Source: Kappaphycus alvarezii (Eukaryota; Rhodophyta; Florideophyceae; Gigartinales; Solieriaceae). Taken from it: a stretch of 64,000 nucleotides of DNA. The notes beneath the pieces are model-generated. The model was not told the DNA's origin. It worked only from the letters and a program-made list of their open reading frames with translations, and did not search any database. Of the stretch, positions 29,707 to 43,439 are shown in pieces. The stretch spans positions 1 to 64,000 of the forward strand of contig NADL03000073.1 of assembly GCA_002205965.3 (NCBI GenBank), given 5' to 3'. How positions within the stretch are numbered: position 1 is the stretch's first letter; each line of letters begins with the position of its first letter. Position numbers and translations under genes: made by a program.

Positions 29707-31200
29707 CATTTTTTTGTCCAATGTCTGTGAACTAATTGCACCAAGTTATGTACGGTGCTGAAGGGATAATTTTCGGCCTACTGTAAAAGTGTTTATGGGT
29801 CTTCTCCTTTTTTTTCTTTTTTTGTGACATAATTCAATGAGTTCGATTTTTCTACGCTAGTTCAATGGTACGGAGCTTTCCTCCATTCAAAGCAGAGGTG
29901 AGGGTCAGGACTTCTCGCTGTTTCCAGATGGCAGGTTCTCCGGTGTTTTCGGATGGAAAAGTGCAAGCGCAGTTCAACTTCCGAGCTTACACGCGTGCCA
30001 AACTCACACTGGAGGCGGTTTGTCAAGACTGAGGGATCAGAGGGGTTGATGTGACGAATCAAAACGTTGAGATGCTTGAAATTCGGCTTTATGGGCTCGA
30101 AATGGTATTTGCTCGCCGTTTGAAAGATGAACACCTTGCAGTGGTGGCTTGCTACCTTCTTCTTACTTCTAGCTTCTTCCTTTCCTTTTCCTGGCTAATC
30201 TTTAGATACGTTAAGCAGGTGCAACCGATGCTGACCTAGGATGGTCCGGCGGTGGGATTAGGCATGCGGAGCTAGTGGAATATTTGTCGTGCCAGCAGGA
30301 GTTTACCTTCACTCCTTCTTTCGTCGACTGGCCTTTCCTGTTGATTCGCAGAGGCTGCTTCTAGTACAAAGATGTCCGCTGATTTTGCCTTTCTGAGTAC
30401 CGTTGGATTGTTCCGGTCCTGCTTCAGGGACTTCTCGGTGCCGATTAATCCTAGACTCGCCGACGAATTCTACCTTGTTTTCGGTGTCCTCTTCGCTTCC
30501 CTCTCCCGCCTCGTCGTCTATGAACCTGCTTCTCGAGTAACGGAATCACTCAACGTTTGGGAGTCTATTTCAACCGATTGTTCCTACCCTCTGGTTCTTT
30601 CTGTGATTTTTCGATAGCAGGGTCGATGCGTTTGTCAATTTACTCCAACGACCTGCTTGGTGTTAGCGAGTTCGGTTTCCTGCGGAAGAGCTGCGGCTCG
30701 GGTGGATGTGACAACGGGCGGAACAGTGGAGTTACCTTCCTGCATCAATCCTTTACTTCCCTCCTCTTATTATCTCTTTCTACCACCTCCTTACACCTTT
30801 CACACCTCTTTATTTCTTTTCAAATTCTTTATCTCTTTCTCATCTCTTCACTTTACCAACTTTTTATGCCACTGCGGCGAAGTTCTCCAACAGTGCCTTG
30901 CTTATCTGTGCAAACTATGTGCTCCGCCTTCTGCATCGAGGAAGTTTAGGTAGAAGAAACTCTCAGATATCGTCGAACGACACGATTGCATACAATCAAG
31001 CGACACCGCCCAAAGAGAGACACTGAGCGGGTTTGATGGTCGGTTAGTGGTGCACAGAAGGAGAGGAGGGAGGGCACGTTGAGTTGTTTGCTTCTGGGTT
31101 GAAGGAATGTTTTTGTTGTTGCTTGTTGGTGTCCAGGGTCTACCAGACCACTAGAGCCAGGGTTTATATAGAACAGCGAGAAACTTTTAATTCTTCCCTA
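29707..31200. other. Unassigned stretch with possible promoter on the minus strand
   Basis: On the minus strand TCTATATAAACCC at 31163-31175 is a good TATA box, followed downstream by a CT/CA-rich leader. Open frames (29862-30134 minus; 30372-30953 plus in several frames) show no motif I recognise. This could be an LTR or a decayed gene. Confidence 0.25.
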
Positions 31201-34200
31201 CAAAGTACTAAAAACATAAAAATACAATAAAAATCGATTCCTACAGTACTAAAATCCCCTATGTTGTCTTTTCAGGTGACTAGATCGAAGTGAGATTTTC
31301 CTGGAAGGTAGTTTGGTATTTTGGGGTTACGGACGGTTCTACCTTCCGTAACGTTCCAAATTTACCTTAGCCGTTTCCATCACGAACAATGCAGTGGTAG
31401 CCGGAAATTTTCTCACGACTAATCCTAATCTACCACTATGGACAGATTTCTTGTGCGTCTATAAATGCGATTATTCTTCTAGTCGATCTTTTAAATCATA
31501 CTTTATGGTACCAGGGAGCTTATTTTAAGTAGAAACCCTGCACAACTCAATGTCATCATTGTTGGCATGATGGAGAATCACCGCTGTCACCAAATTGATG
31601 AACTGAATGGATCAGCGTCCGATGGATCAGCGGCAATTACTATGGTATTTTCGAGACCCATTACGACAAAATATGCAATCTGGCGATTGTGTAACACAGC
31701 TGCTGTTCGTAATTGACACTGAAAAAATGTTTAAAAATGGAAAAATTGAAGAACTTTCTTTCACAATGTCAAGAAATCATTAAATTCGGGGAGCATATTT
31801 AGAAAAAGCATATAGAGCCTAACCGGAACTATGAAAAATCCAACGCATCCTCATGATGAAAGACTTAAACGACTACACAACCCTTCTTTAGAGAGCTAAA
31901 ATATCGCCTTTCCGTAAAGCAAAGGAATTATTTCAGCTCGCCGCGTTCTCCAACTCTCTCTATAGCTCTGGAAACTGAAAAGAAACAATATGTAGAATAT
32001 TTTTTAGTGTCTGTAAGTAACAAACAAAACAGGAGGTAGAACAAAACGTAATAGGTAAGATGCAAACTAACCAAAGAGATTTCAAAGAAACAAAGGAAAC
32101 TTAGGATGGTACAAGTTGAATTAGGTGGACGGATAACTACTTGAGTGCCAGAATCGGTAAGACGGCTGCGAGTTATAGACTGCAGGACTATAGGTATAAG
32201 AATTCTTCCTTTACAAACCGAGGAACAGCTTAGTATCCCGAATGTATAACTATCTCTCCCACGTACCCGGACGAAATAAATCACAAACTATTTATTGATG
32301 TTATAAGGGCTCCTATAGCAGTACGGAGTGATTATGGATCAAAAAGGGATCATAATGTTGTTTTTCATAGTTGCGAGATGATTTAATGACTCTGATGATT
32401 TTCTATGTCTGCAATACGCTCATAAAAGCCCAAAATAACATTTTAAATCCATTAAATATTGAAAGAATTTCAATTAGAGGTCACTGATAAATATTTTTGG
32501 GCCCATGATCTATGTAAATAAACTTGAGCAACTTCTCATAGTTCTCTCTCCTCGCCGCCGGAACCGCCGGTACTGCCGGAACGCCGTATTCGCTTTTCAA
32601 AACCGGGCTTCACAGCATTCCTTCAGCCGCATAGGAGCACGGAAACTAAAGTTCTAGGTGCACACTAGAGCATGGTTTTGCGTCTTTCAATTCGGACTCC
32701 GGTCTACATTGCTTTATTCAGTTGCATTTTTCATTATTTCTAACAATAAATTTATGTCTATGACCACCACGTTGCTGATACCTTACCCTGTAGTTTAACT
32801 CGCATACATCGGTACAACTAAATTTTAAGTACTCCTGCATACCTTGACTTGCGAGCTCAGAGTTCTTATATCCATAAGAGATCAAAAAAATTGTCCCAGA
32901 GCCCATATGTGTCCATCCGAAATCTTTATCTATTCTATTTTTCCTCAAATAGGCTCCCAAAAACAAACCAAACCCCTCTAGCTTTTAATTTTTCCCGTTT
33001 ATATCCATACTCTTTCTAAAAGTAAGATGGCCGCATTAGGCGCCGTACTCAGTCCCACGGGTGCAATTTCCAGAAAACTGAAGGGTAATATTTCTTTCTG
33101 CCTAGTACCTCTCCTTGACAGCCACTCTCGTGAACTAGGCCTTTGCTCCTGAAAATCTCTTTTGATTGTCCGGATAGGACACAACTGGGCACAATTATTT
33201 TATAGGGACCAAATACAGCTAATTTTAGCGCGATAAAACACCTTCGAAGCTAAGATTTGAACTTGTATCTGCCAAGGGCTTACTTCTGCTATTCTGTCAT
33301 TTGGTGGCCGTGAATATAATATCTTGGGCTTCACTGCGAGAAACCTTGCGTGGCTCACCCATCTAGAACCTAGAGATTCTATCAAAGAGAGAAATAATGG
33401 GCCCAATACAAGATAAAAAAGGAGCACTGATACTTTTGTTAAAGGGATAATGTAAAAGAGATATGCGTAATTATAGAAGAATGGAGCTGTTTGCTCATCA
33501 GCCTTCGTTTTAGTCTCCTGCTCTAATGAGAGAAACCCATTTTATACAGGAACAGTAGTAAGGACCTTGGTTCTGTGAAACTTCAGGAGCAATCCACACT
33601 AACCCACTTTTATGTGCTATCCTGGTGTACAATGTATTGGCAATCTGGGAGATCATTTCTGGCATTACCAAACATTCTTCGTCCTTGAAGTTCTTCTTCG
33701 CTTCTCATCTACACCAAGACTTCTTTCAAGAACTCCATCAGTCCTTCAATCCAGCTCGGCCTTCGCACGCTTCCTCAGCACAACACATCACGTTCTTTTT
33801 CGTGCGTCTTTGTCTTCGAGCTGGAGAAAAAGACGATTCAGATCAGCGATAACCTTCGAAACCGTCCGATCCTAATCATTGGAGAGTGAGGTATTAAAGC
33901 TTCATAATAATAAATAAATCTAATCTTGGACCGTCAGGATGGCGGAAGCAACGAAAAACGCGCGGAATAATCACGAGGGGAAATAAAAAAATTGGTAGCC
34001 AATGGCAAAGGCGGCAGGCAGACGTGTCGGTTAAATTTGTGCTGTTAGCATTCCGGCACCACAGTCAAACATCAGCTCAACTCCTATCCGTACTGTACTC
34101 CCGAAGATTTATGGAAAGATAAACTTCGCGTATCTACGTAAGGAGAAGGTCTTCGAATTCTCAAGTTGTAAGGATACGATCAAGATTCAGAAGTAGCAAG

Positions 34201-37200
34201 TTGTGTGCTCCTCCTTGCACAAAAAAATTTTCGTGTTTCGTTTGGAATATATCAGATAGAAGACTGGGCGTCTACGGAGCTCTCTTCTGTGGAGGTTTTG
34301 GTCTTGAAATACCAAAAATCCGAAATTTGTGGCATTGACAGAATTAGACGACTGCATCGACTGCGATTTAGCCTTTAGGCCCAGCGTGACGAAATATCTT
34401 TTATCCCGGATTATAACATCGAACCACCTGGCTTTTTTCCTTGCAAAATTTCTGCAGTGGTGTTGAGGATCCCAGTTCATGTTCGCGACTGACGCGCTAT
34501 GAAATTTAATGTCGTCGATGAGGAGACTGAGGAGGAGTGTGAAATTAATCTATGCTTGTTCTAATTTAATAAATACCCCTCGTAAAGTGGTTCAAAACAT
34601 TCGAGACGCCACTTGAGAGAAGAGAAGAAGTTTTATTGTAATTAGTTAGGAGTTTGCTAGGAATATGAGAGCTAGTGTGATTACACAGATCGACCGATAG
34701 TACCAGAAACAACTTGATAAGCACTTTTGCTTCTTTTTATGAACTGGTAGCCTTCTCCGTGTCCTTTCTTGCACCATTTCAAGATCTATATTCAGTGCTT
34801 TTGCCTTTCAAAGTGTTTATATGTAAGCTGCGGTAGAGAATGCGATATCACTCGTCTTTTGACTAAGACAAGCAGATATCAAATGGAAAAACTTTTACGG
34901 CCCGTATCGATACCATCTTTAAAAAGATTTGTTTTTCGCTCCTTTCCTATCTCCTTTCGACTTTCAAGAGGCTTCAAATGGGTTCTGTTCGAGTCTGCTG
35001 GGCCTCGGATACAATAGATCGGAACAATAGTAAACCTTAAGAGTGAAGTAGCCTTAGCGATGCGGTAGAATCCACAGTTGATACCGAACGTATGCATGAG
35101 TTGAATGTTTCTTCTGCTAATAGAATTGGGTTGTGGAAGCTACCAGATGGCAGTGGAAGCTATCAGATGGCATGAATTCCGGTACGTAATTTTCCTGGAA
35201 ACCATCAACGACCCAATCCATACTTGATTGCCGAGAAAAGCACGCTTGTTTGTTGGGAAATAGAGGATACGCGACGTTTTTTTACAGAAAGCTGCCAAGA
35301 ATTATCTCCACGTGAATTTAAAATCACTTAGGATACATCGTATTCGTCGAATTAGAAGCTGGATAGTCGTTTTTTCGAAGGACTTGGAAGCATCTTCTTC
35401 TGACTTTAGGTGTTTTAGGGCCGGCTTATCTGGTAATTAACACTTTACGCTTGCTATATACATTTTTATCTTTAGCGGAGACTTTTTTTATTGTCAAAAG
35501 AGCCTTGTAGATTTTTAGAGGATATAAGTGATTTTATTGACTTTTTTGCTAAAAATTTGCTTTAATTATATCCATATGATCAAAATATGAGATTGAAAAT
35601 CATGGGGCAAATAAACAGCAAAAAGGCCCTCTAATTGAGGAAGAGCTTGAGAAAAAAGTTCTTAGCAGAAAGGGATGCAAGGGTTAATGTAACAATATCC
35701 TCGCATAGATAGATCGTTTAAAGTGTCAAACATCGTGAGAAGTTATCAATCTTCGCAGATATGCGACTCTACGAAAAAAATTAGTTTCTGAAGAAACGGA
35801 AACAATTAGGAGGAATTTTGAACGCTGGAGCCAAAAATCGTTAATGCGCGACCAAGACTCAGTCAACTACATTAAACTCCGGGGATTAGCCCAAGAAACC
35901 TTCATTACCAAGCATTGAAACTACATATCTTTCTTTTTCAGCAAAAGCGTAGAAAAATTCTCTACTTGGAGATGATATCTAGAAGAATTTCATATCGATG
36001 CTATGGAATAGGACAGATACATCCATGGTACCACTGCAAATATGATCTTGAATGACGAGTTATGTGACGTGAGGGGGCGCCAGCGGTAACCATAAAATAT
36101 TAGGGGAACACTCTGTTGTAACTTCTCCTTGTGCTATTAAAATGACCTTTAGTTTATTCTTAGTACAAAGCACCATTTCTGACTCAACGATTCGACATTG
36201 GAACACAAGCCATTGTGGTATTCCATTAGACCCATGATTATTAATAATGTATAAAAAAGTAGTTCTGGTAAATTATCCAACATTTTAGGACAAGAAGGTC
36301 TACGGAAGACCAGAAATGGTGATCATATCCTTTTTCACTACTCAAGTCGCGAACACGGAAGACCAGGTATTGGTCGTAATCAAAATCTGTGGGCCCTTAA
36401 AATTCTTGAAGATAGTTTCAGTTCTTGACCTTGAAGATGGTTTAAGTAAAGTATATCTGGTAGGTTTCGAAGATATTCTTGAGCGAAGTAATAAACGTCG
36501 TTAATTGTGAATAAGAAGCTTCGTATTATAGCATCCATCTTAATTATAGACGTGTTGTTGGACAAAATGATGGTCACACGGCTTTCAATATTAGTCGTAA
36601 ACGAATTTCTTCGTTTTATCATTATTGTAATACCCGATCTAGTGAAAGAATGTCCTTAGTATCGCTGCCCCGTCCTTGATATCTAGTATCGTGTGGAATA
36701 CATCACTCATATTCCTCAGAAACGTTCCTTGTTATATTCGTAAGCATTTCGCTGCATTCTTTGATGAAATTTAGATGATATGTTGATAAAGAATATACAA
36801 ATTTTGAATGTAGAAGGCGATTCAACCAAACGAGATTTTATCGTAGAACAACCTATATAATTAAGAGCGTGTAGTGCTAAAAATATATCTTCTTCACATA
36901 CATTACAGGCACCTAGAATCCTGTTGATACTATAGGATAATGGTATGTGGTAGCGCCATTGCCTTTAAACCGACGCAAATCCATCAAAAACTCGCATTAG
37001 GCTATTAAAAATTACAAAAGGCAGATTTTCATCTCTTATTTCTTCTTGAGAGCTTACCGAAGGTATTGATGGTTGGTTAATTGCTAAGGAGGACCACTTT
37101 ACATCGAATACACTAGAAAAGTCGATATCAAGTACACTAGAAAATTACGTTACAAAGTAATAAGCACATACTTTTTCACATGCTGAATAGGATTGCTAGG

Positions 37201-39739
37201 CAGAATTCATTCAGCGAACCGCATTTTGCATGGGAGATTATGCTTTTATTTTTTCTGAACTAGTGGTGCTCCCAAGAAGACCTCTTGGTATCTGCATTCA
37301 CGATAAATAAAGCTTTGAAGTCAAAAAAAGCTAGAAGAGGCGGAAAGTTGAGCTTTTTCCCTCTACATTTTTCTAAATGATAAAGCTATTCAGTACAATA
37401 ATGAACGTAGTTACAACACCTAAACTTTATAAAGAGCACTAATTGCAGTAAGCGAGGTTCTCTATCCATCGCTGAACCAACTCGGCGCAATTTTTCTTAC
37501 CCTAAAGCCCTCAAATTATCTTCCTAGCGTCCTGGACATCTATTTGAAAAAGACGCCCGAATTTGAGCCCATAGTACTCGTTTTCGACCTCGCCGGTGTT
37601 ATGCAGTTACATTTCTTAATTAATTTTTGTAATTCATAAAGTACCACTTGATAATTCTTTGGCTCCTTCCCACGATAGGAAATAAATAATTTATATGTTG
37701 GTGGAAGGGGTGGTACTAATCTTACTTGTGGATTATTGGTGATAAGAGATTTTGGAAAATAACGTAATGGTTTTCTGAGCTAGCTCATTTCGTTATACCC
37801 AAACTTTGGTGGTAATTTAACTTCATAAAGGAATTATGAAATGCCCAATCCATGCTTGATATACTTTAAAGGACAACACCCTAATTTGTGGGAAAATGCC
37901 CTTTGTTTTTGCGCGTGCATGTTTGATCTACTATAGTGTGGACCGGCTGCCTTGTACAAGAAGACATGTAGTACACACTTTTAATTTCCACGTAATGGGC
38001 CATGCTATTGACTTTTATCCATGTATTGTAGTAGTTAATCTAGTACTAATTAGCTGATTGTGCCATAGTAGGTGGAACTGTTACTTCTTATGTTCTAAGG
38101 TCCATAGGGCGGCCCGCAGCAAACCAAGGAAAAACAACCAACCAACTGTATGGCCAGCATCTCCGAAGACAGGAGTAGTCTCGGTGTAGTTAGGCTAGGT
38201 TTTGCCTCGTTGTGAGACCAGCAAGCCTAGCTCTGCACGGGATTTTTACAGCTACTAAACTAAAATGAAAGCCCGCATAAGCTAAAATTAAGCACAAAAA
38301 AATAGTTAAACTAGGCGTAAACCAATAAAAATGGATATCAAATTATAGAATAAACTCAAAAACATATTGGCTCAGCCCGCATACACGGGCACTAATCTGA
38401 ACGATACTCAAGCTCTTTTAGAGCAAAATTCAACCCGTCCATGTTAATTTAAATGTTGAAATAACTGAATGTCAAAAAAGATTCTAATGAGCCATTATGA
38501 AACAGTACTGATCAGAAAATCCAAAATCCATCAACCTACCTCTCATACTCATGAATATGAGAATAATTGACTCTATGGAAGTTTTTGCTATTATAAAAGC
38601 CCTCGATATAAATTTATTCGCTCTTTTAGGTCCTTCGAAGTAACTAAAATAAGCTTATTGTGCTTATTGTTCAACAAAAGTTCTATTTAATTTTTAAAAT
38701 TTTCGTATCTTCTACTCTCAAAGAAATATTTCAACCCATGGTTGAATTCATCCTCCAATTTTCATTCCGATAATTTTTTGCCCAAATTTTCATACTGAAA
38801 CCTAGTACGAGGAGATTTTATGTCAATGTTAATTATGGTCGGATATGATAAATAGGGCCTCAACGTGAATATATTCTAAAAATTGCATAAGTGACGCTGT
38901 CACGGCTTCATTTCGACTCGATCTACTGCATATAATTCGCTTTATATATTTATTTAGAAGGTCTCGTAGAAAGTCTACTTTGTATGAGATGAATAAATTG
39001 TTATGAAAACCCATCGCGTTGAACGGCTACATAAACTTCAACTCAGAATAATCTGTCACAACTTCTAGATCCTCAAGTGTTCACTTGTTCTCACCATCAA
39101 AAGATCCTATAAAATCATTTGCATAGGATTAAATTCATAGAGCATCAATTAACATGTCAAAATTTACATAGTCTAAATTTATCACAACCCTTCAACTTAG
39201 GTTTCAAAATTCTTGCAAATTACTTTCAGGAATTAAGACCCAACTTTCCAAAATCTTTAATCTGCTCGGAACGGACTACAAACTGCCGCATGTAACTCAA
39301 AGTCCAACGCTGACAATCAAGCCGCTCCAGCAAGTCTACATAAAATGTTCAATATCCAAGCTGATCAAGGTAGTCGGAGCCAGGCTAGGAACAATTTTGG
39401 TAGTGGAAAAATTGAAGCTAATTGCAACAAATAAAGACTGCTTCCGCGCCTTTACTTCTATCTACATGTCTTAAATACCACTGTAAAACACTCAGCGCGC
39501 CGCTCTTGTTTTAGCAAAGACTATGAAAGCCTACGACTTCCTTATCAGCGCGACCAAGTTTGTTTCCACGAGAATTAGTCTTAGTTTCCCTTCCGGCCAC
39601 TCATTTTGTTCTCAATCAAATCAGTCTCGTTTTCAATACAGCTATTTCTTCTACTCGACTATCTAGAACAAATTCATTGCCGCACGTACTAAGCGGTATC
39701 TGCTGAGCCCGGTCGTTTGCTCTCTTAAACATTATACTA
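31201..39739. other. AT-rich stretch without recognisable genes
   Basis: Open frames do not exceed about 118 codons and none shows a motif. The part before 39740 probably holds the gag region and long terminal sequences of DIRS element 2, but I cannot delimit them. Confidence 0.3.
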
Positions 39740-41078
39740 CCTGGATAGCCTTCGTAAATACTACGGCTGAAAAGAAAAGACCAATCGTGAGTCTTTTGCA
39801 GGAGTCGCAACTGTTCATGAATATGCCAGTTCGCACGGGACGTTGGAAGATTTCATATTTGACCTCAAACAGAACGGCATAATGTATTATTTCGATATCT
39901 AAAAGGGCTACTTTAATCTTCGCTTGCACACAGATATCATTGATTGGCTCCATTTCAAAGTATAAAACACTTACCTACGTTGCATAGCACTGCATTATGT
40001 ACATTACATTATGCCATATATATATGGAAAGGTTCACCATAGTCCTTGATCAACATGAAGAGATCGTTCGTCTGGTTCGTTATAGAAAGATTTTTCCTCA
40101 ATTTCAAAAATTTCCGGACGATTTTCTCATTACCGCTCCGCTATTCTATCTTCTATGCATAGCTAAGAAAAAAACAGTCATTTCTCTTATTTGGTCTCAT
40201 TCACAGAGATGGAAAGCGACACTGGGAAGTCACTGGCCGAAGTTAGCTCCTTTTGTTTCCTGATCGATTCTTAAAAACTCTTTTTCGGAAATCCGCTTGA
40301 GTCAAGAAAAAAATTAGTGATATTGGCAATTACAAAGAGGTCATTTGTCGCACTGTATAGCAGAAGTTGGGTTACTTCGCCATTTTGCGGATGCAAATTT
40401 GTACTCGCTTCCAATAATGCTTGCTCCAGTTTACCCCCGATCCCTCCATGAACCCCTCAATAACCTGAACAAAATCGAAAGAAAAGGGCTTAGTTGCCTC
40501 ACGCTAATCTCCGGCATCTGCGCTACTCAATTATCTCACTAAGAAGCTAACGGGAATTTACGATTGCTTTTCCCAACCCCAACCTCACTCCAGACTCAGG
40601 TGTATTGACCTCGATAAGGATGTTAAATAATTTTGCTTCCCGTATTCGAATAGAAGCCACAGTGGCTTTGGATGCGCGGGGAATGTTTGACCCAGTTCTA
40701 CACCTCAGAGTGCTCACTTTTCTGGAACTTTGGGCTTTGATAGATTATATTCGGAGGTTCGCCCCACTGCTGAAATCAGTAATCCACTTGAAACTCTGGG
40801 AAGACAATCATGACACCTCATCGACTTTGAAATCAATTAGGACATGTTCATTATTTCTTATGAAGGAGCTACGCGCCCTTCACAGCTTCTTCCTAAAAAT
40901 TGGCATTTCTATCGATTCCGCGCTTCACTCCTCCGCAGTCAACTGCTTCGCCGATAGAATATCTCGTCTCATACCATCAGAATACTGGCGAATCAACTAT
41001 ATACTATATGCGTGCTTTTTTCCCCTTTGTTCAACCATAGTAAGATTAGTCGACAAAATGAACCTCATCAGCGAGTAA
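39740..41078 (+). pseudogene. DIRS-type element 2: reverse transcriptase and RNase H
   Basis: In changing frames: KRPIVSL (about 39778), YFDI then KGYFNLRLHTD (39888-39937, palm motif with first aspartate), FPDDFLITAP (about 40113-40142, the YxDD box with proline in place of leucine), and the thumb with RSLHEPLNNLN (40441-40470). The 157-codon frame 40605-41078 follows, with FLELWALIDYIRRFA, LKLWEDNHDTSSTL (DN motif), LMKELRALHSFF and VNCFADRISRLIPSEYW, the RNase H order of DIRS/Ngaro elements. It is more decayed and AT-richer than DIRS element 1 and belongs to a different family. Confidence 0.65.
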
Positions 41079-41580
41079 TTAAGCAGCAAATTATCATCCC
41101 ATGGCTATATCGGCATCAGCGCCTAGTCCTGGATCAACGCCTAGTCCTGATATTGGCGTCACAGAGTAAAATTTTGGAACCCTCCGGCTAGACTGATATC
41201 TTCAGTGTTGAAGGAGATATTTAGGGAACAAATCTCCAAATTTTTGCTCAAACCCCTTTTTCCGCTCAGTCATTCTTCTATTGCCTGCTCCGATGGCAAA
41301 GTTCGCTTTTTGACGCCAGTCAGCTTTACTTTCCACTCTTGATGATGAAACCGCAAATTTACACTTCTTTTTGTGCAATTGTCGTTCAAAGATCTATTAG
41401 AATAATCGGTCACTATGCCGTTAGCAGTTATCTTAGAAAAATCTGTTGGCGCGGCCACTGAGGTGGGTAATACTACCCGTTGTACTAATATAGCTCTTCT
41501 GGTACCCAAAGCACGTTTGGCAAACGATTAGAGTCTACATGAGAGTTTATGGAATAAATGCTCACAATACACGCTAAAGG

Positions 41581-42398
41581 ATGAATAAAAACCTCAATGA
41601 CATAAAAAAGTGTCCACTGAGCTACATTTGTTGGTTTTATGATGAAGGGCTTGTTCCCGATGGAGCGCTGCGCAACTGTATGTCAGCAGTACCGAAGGCA
41701 CATAATACCACTTATCGCTTATTTGTCCTTGATTTAATAAAGCATATCGCTACCTACGCAATTCAGAAAAGCTATTTGCACCAAACATTTCAGTAATCCC
41801 ATTCAAACCACTTTAAAAGCATGGATGGCTCTGCCGACTTCGTATTTGGAATTTATGTAACGCTCTAGCCATACCGGTCAGCGACGTCTTCTCCTAAACT
41901 GACGGAGACATGTTTTTTTAAACATAATAGACCAAAATTCCAGTCTTGCAAAAATGGGTTGATATCTAAATTGATCCTCACAAAAATCGGAACGGGTCGT
42001 GAATATGCTACTGCACCGCCGCAATCGAGCATATTCCAACAGATTTATCGATTTTTGGTGCAGTCCGATCATCTACGACCCCAAAACAGTCCCTGCTTTG
42101 TATATTAGTGGAATCTTCCAGGAAAACTCTTGTACACAGGTGAGGACTATGATTATCTGGATTCGATCGGTTCCGCACATAATCACGGTGAAAACCTCTT
42201 CTAATGCCCTTCTCGTCGTTTAAATCGCTTCGAGTAAGTGGTATTGTGAAATTTTTATCTCTAGGGATGCAAAATTACTGCATTTTAATTTGGGGTAACT
42301 GTTCTCCTGGTTGCATGTTCGGAGACTACTATTTAGATCTTTGTGTGCATTTTTATGATTATTTGTTCCATTTCTTTGTTCAGTCGTTTAGAACATAG
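41581..42398 (+). pseudogene. DIRS-type element 2: tyrosine recombinase
   Basis: SYICWFYDEGLVPDGALRNC and MSAVPKAHNTT (41614-41715) form the recombinase core-binding start. A decayed middle follows, and then LRVSGIVKFLSLGM, WGNCSPG, and DYYLDLCVHFYDYLFHFF (42220-42380), the region of the second arginine, Trp/His and tyrosine of the catalytic domain. The expected HxxR histidine appears mutated (KSLR). It follows the RNase H of the same element by 500 bp, as expected. Confidence 0.6.
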
Positions 42399-43439
42399 TT
42401 TTTGAATGAATACTGCGTACCTTGCTTTTCTCAAATGTTATTTTTGGTGCTATTATTGGAAAACATTTTTTAACATGGTACGGGGCCTTCAACCTGGGTA
42501 TATTTCACACCACACATATCAGCAAGTCAAGATGTCACGATTTTATTTCTGCTAAATCGGCTACATCGACTACTTAGGAGGGCATCATCACGGGCTATAT
42601 GCTCGCAGAACGCCGAAAAGAAGTCTTCTACTGCGTTCACTCAACCTGAAAAACCAATCACTCCTCCACCCTCTCCCCGCAATAACAGCCAGGGACATGT
42701 CACAACCCTCCCGGATGGTATGCCGCCTATCCAAAACCATGTTATACGAAGAAACTTCTTCGCAAGGGTTTTCGCAGCAACTCTCTTCGCTGCGGGACAT
42801 CTGCATGGCACTTGTGCTTTTTGTTCAATATATGCCGAGTTCTGCGAGGTAGGCCATCGCTAAGGAATGCATTCAATATTTTGGTATGTGTTAAGGATTC
42901 AAAAGCGAATAGCAAAGCAGTTCAGGGTTTCATAGAACTCATGATCTTTCTCTCTGCTATTCTTGCGAACGTCAAACCCGGGAGCTCCAACCATCCTGTT
43001 TCAGGCAGAGCAAGAAACTCTCAGGTGTTTTCTGATCATCTCCAGCTATGACATGAAGGAAATTATGCGCTGCTCTTTCAGCGCAAGCGGCATCTTTCTA
43101 CCTCTCCCCAAATTCCCGATCTATCATCAGAGTAGCAATACGCTTGCAACCGCAAACTTGCTACTCGGTGGGAAAAAATAAGGGAAATACGGAAAAGCCG
43201 CAGGGCTTTGGATTCAATATACATCGCTTCCCTATCACCTTAGGTTTTAGAAGCACTCCGGGAGAAACAACCCTGTTCCATTTCGTCCGGGGAGTCCTCC
43301 ACTTATACTACGGCGCTCTCTTTCGTCCTGTTCACACAAGACCAGTTTATGATGGGATTGCTAAACTTCACTCTGAGAGAGTACGATAGAAACATCCAGC
43401 CTCTGGCTTTACCATAACTAAGAGCTCCTTAATGCATCC
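42399..43439. other. Unassigned stretch
   Basis: May include the decayed 5' part of the family B copy that follows; some frames at 42590-43180 are open for 60-80 codons, but I could not align them. Confidence 0.25.

Noticed and set aside
30372-30953. Overlapping plus-strand ORFs as a host gene
   Set aside because: No motif, no consistent frame and no splice pattern I could defend.
32718-33430. Possible LTR ending in GGTATCAGCA-like primer-site sequence on the minus strand
   Set aside because: No partner LTR, pol sequence or target duplication nearby; the resemblance is too short.
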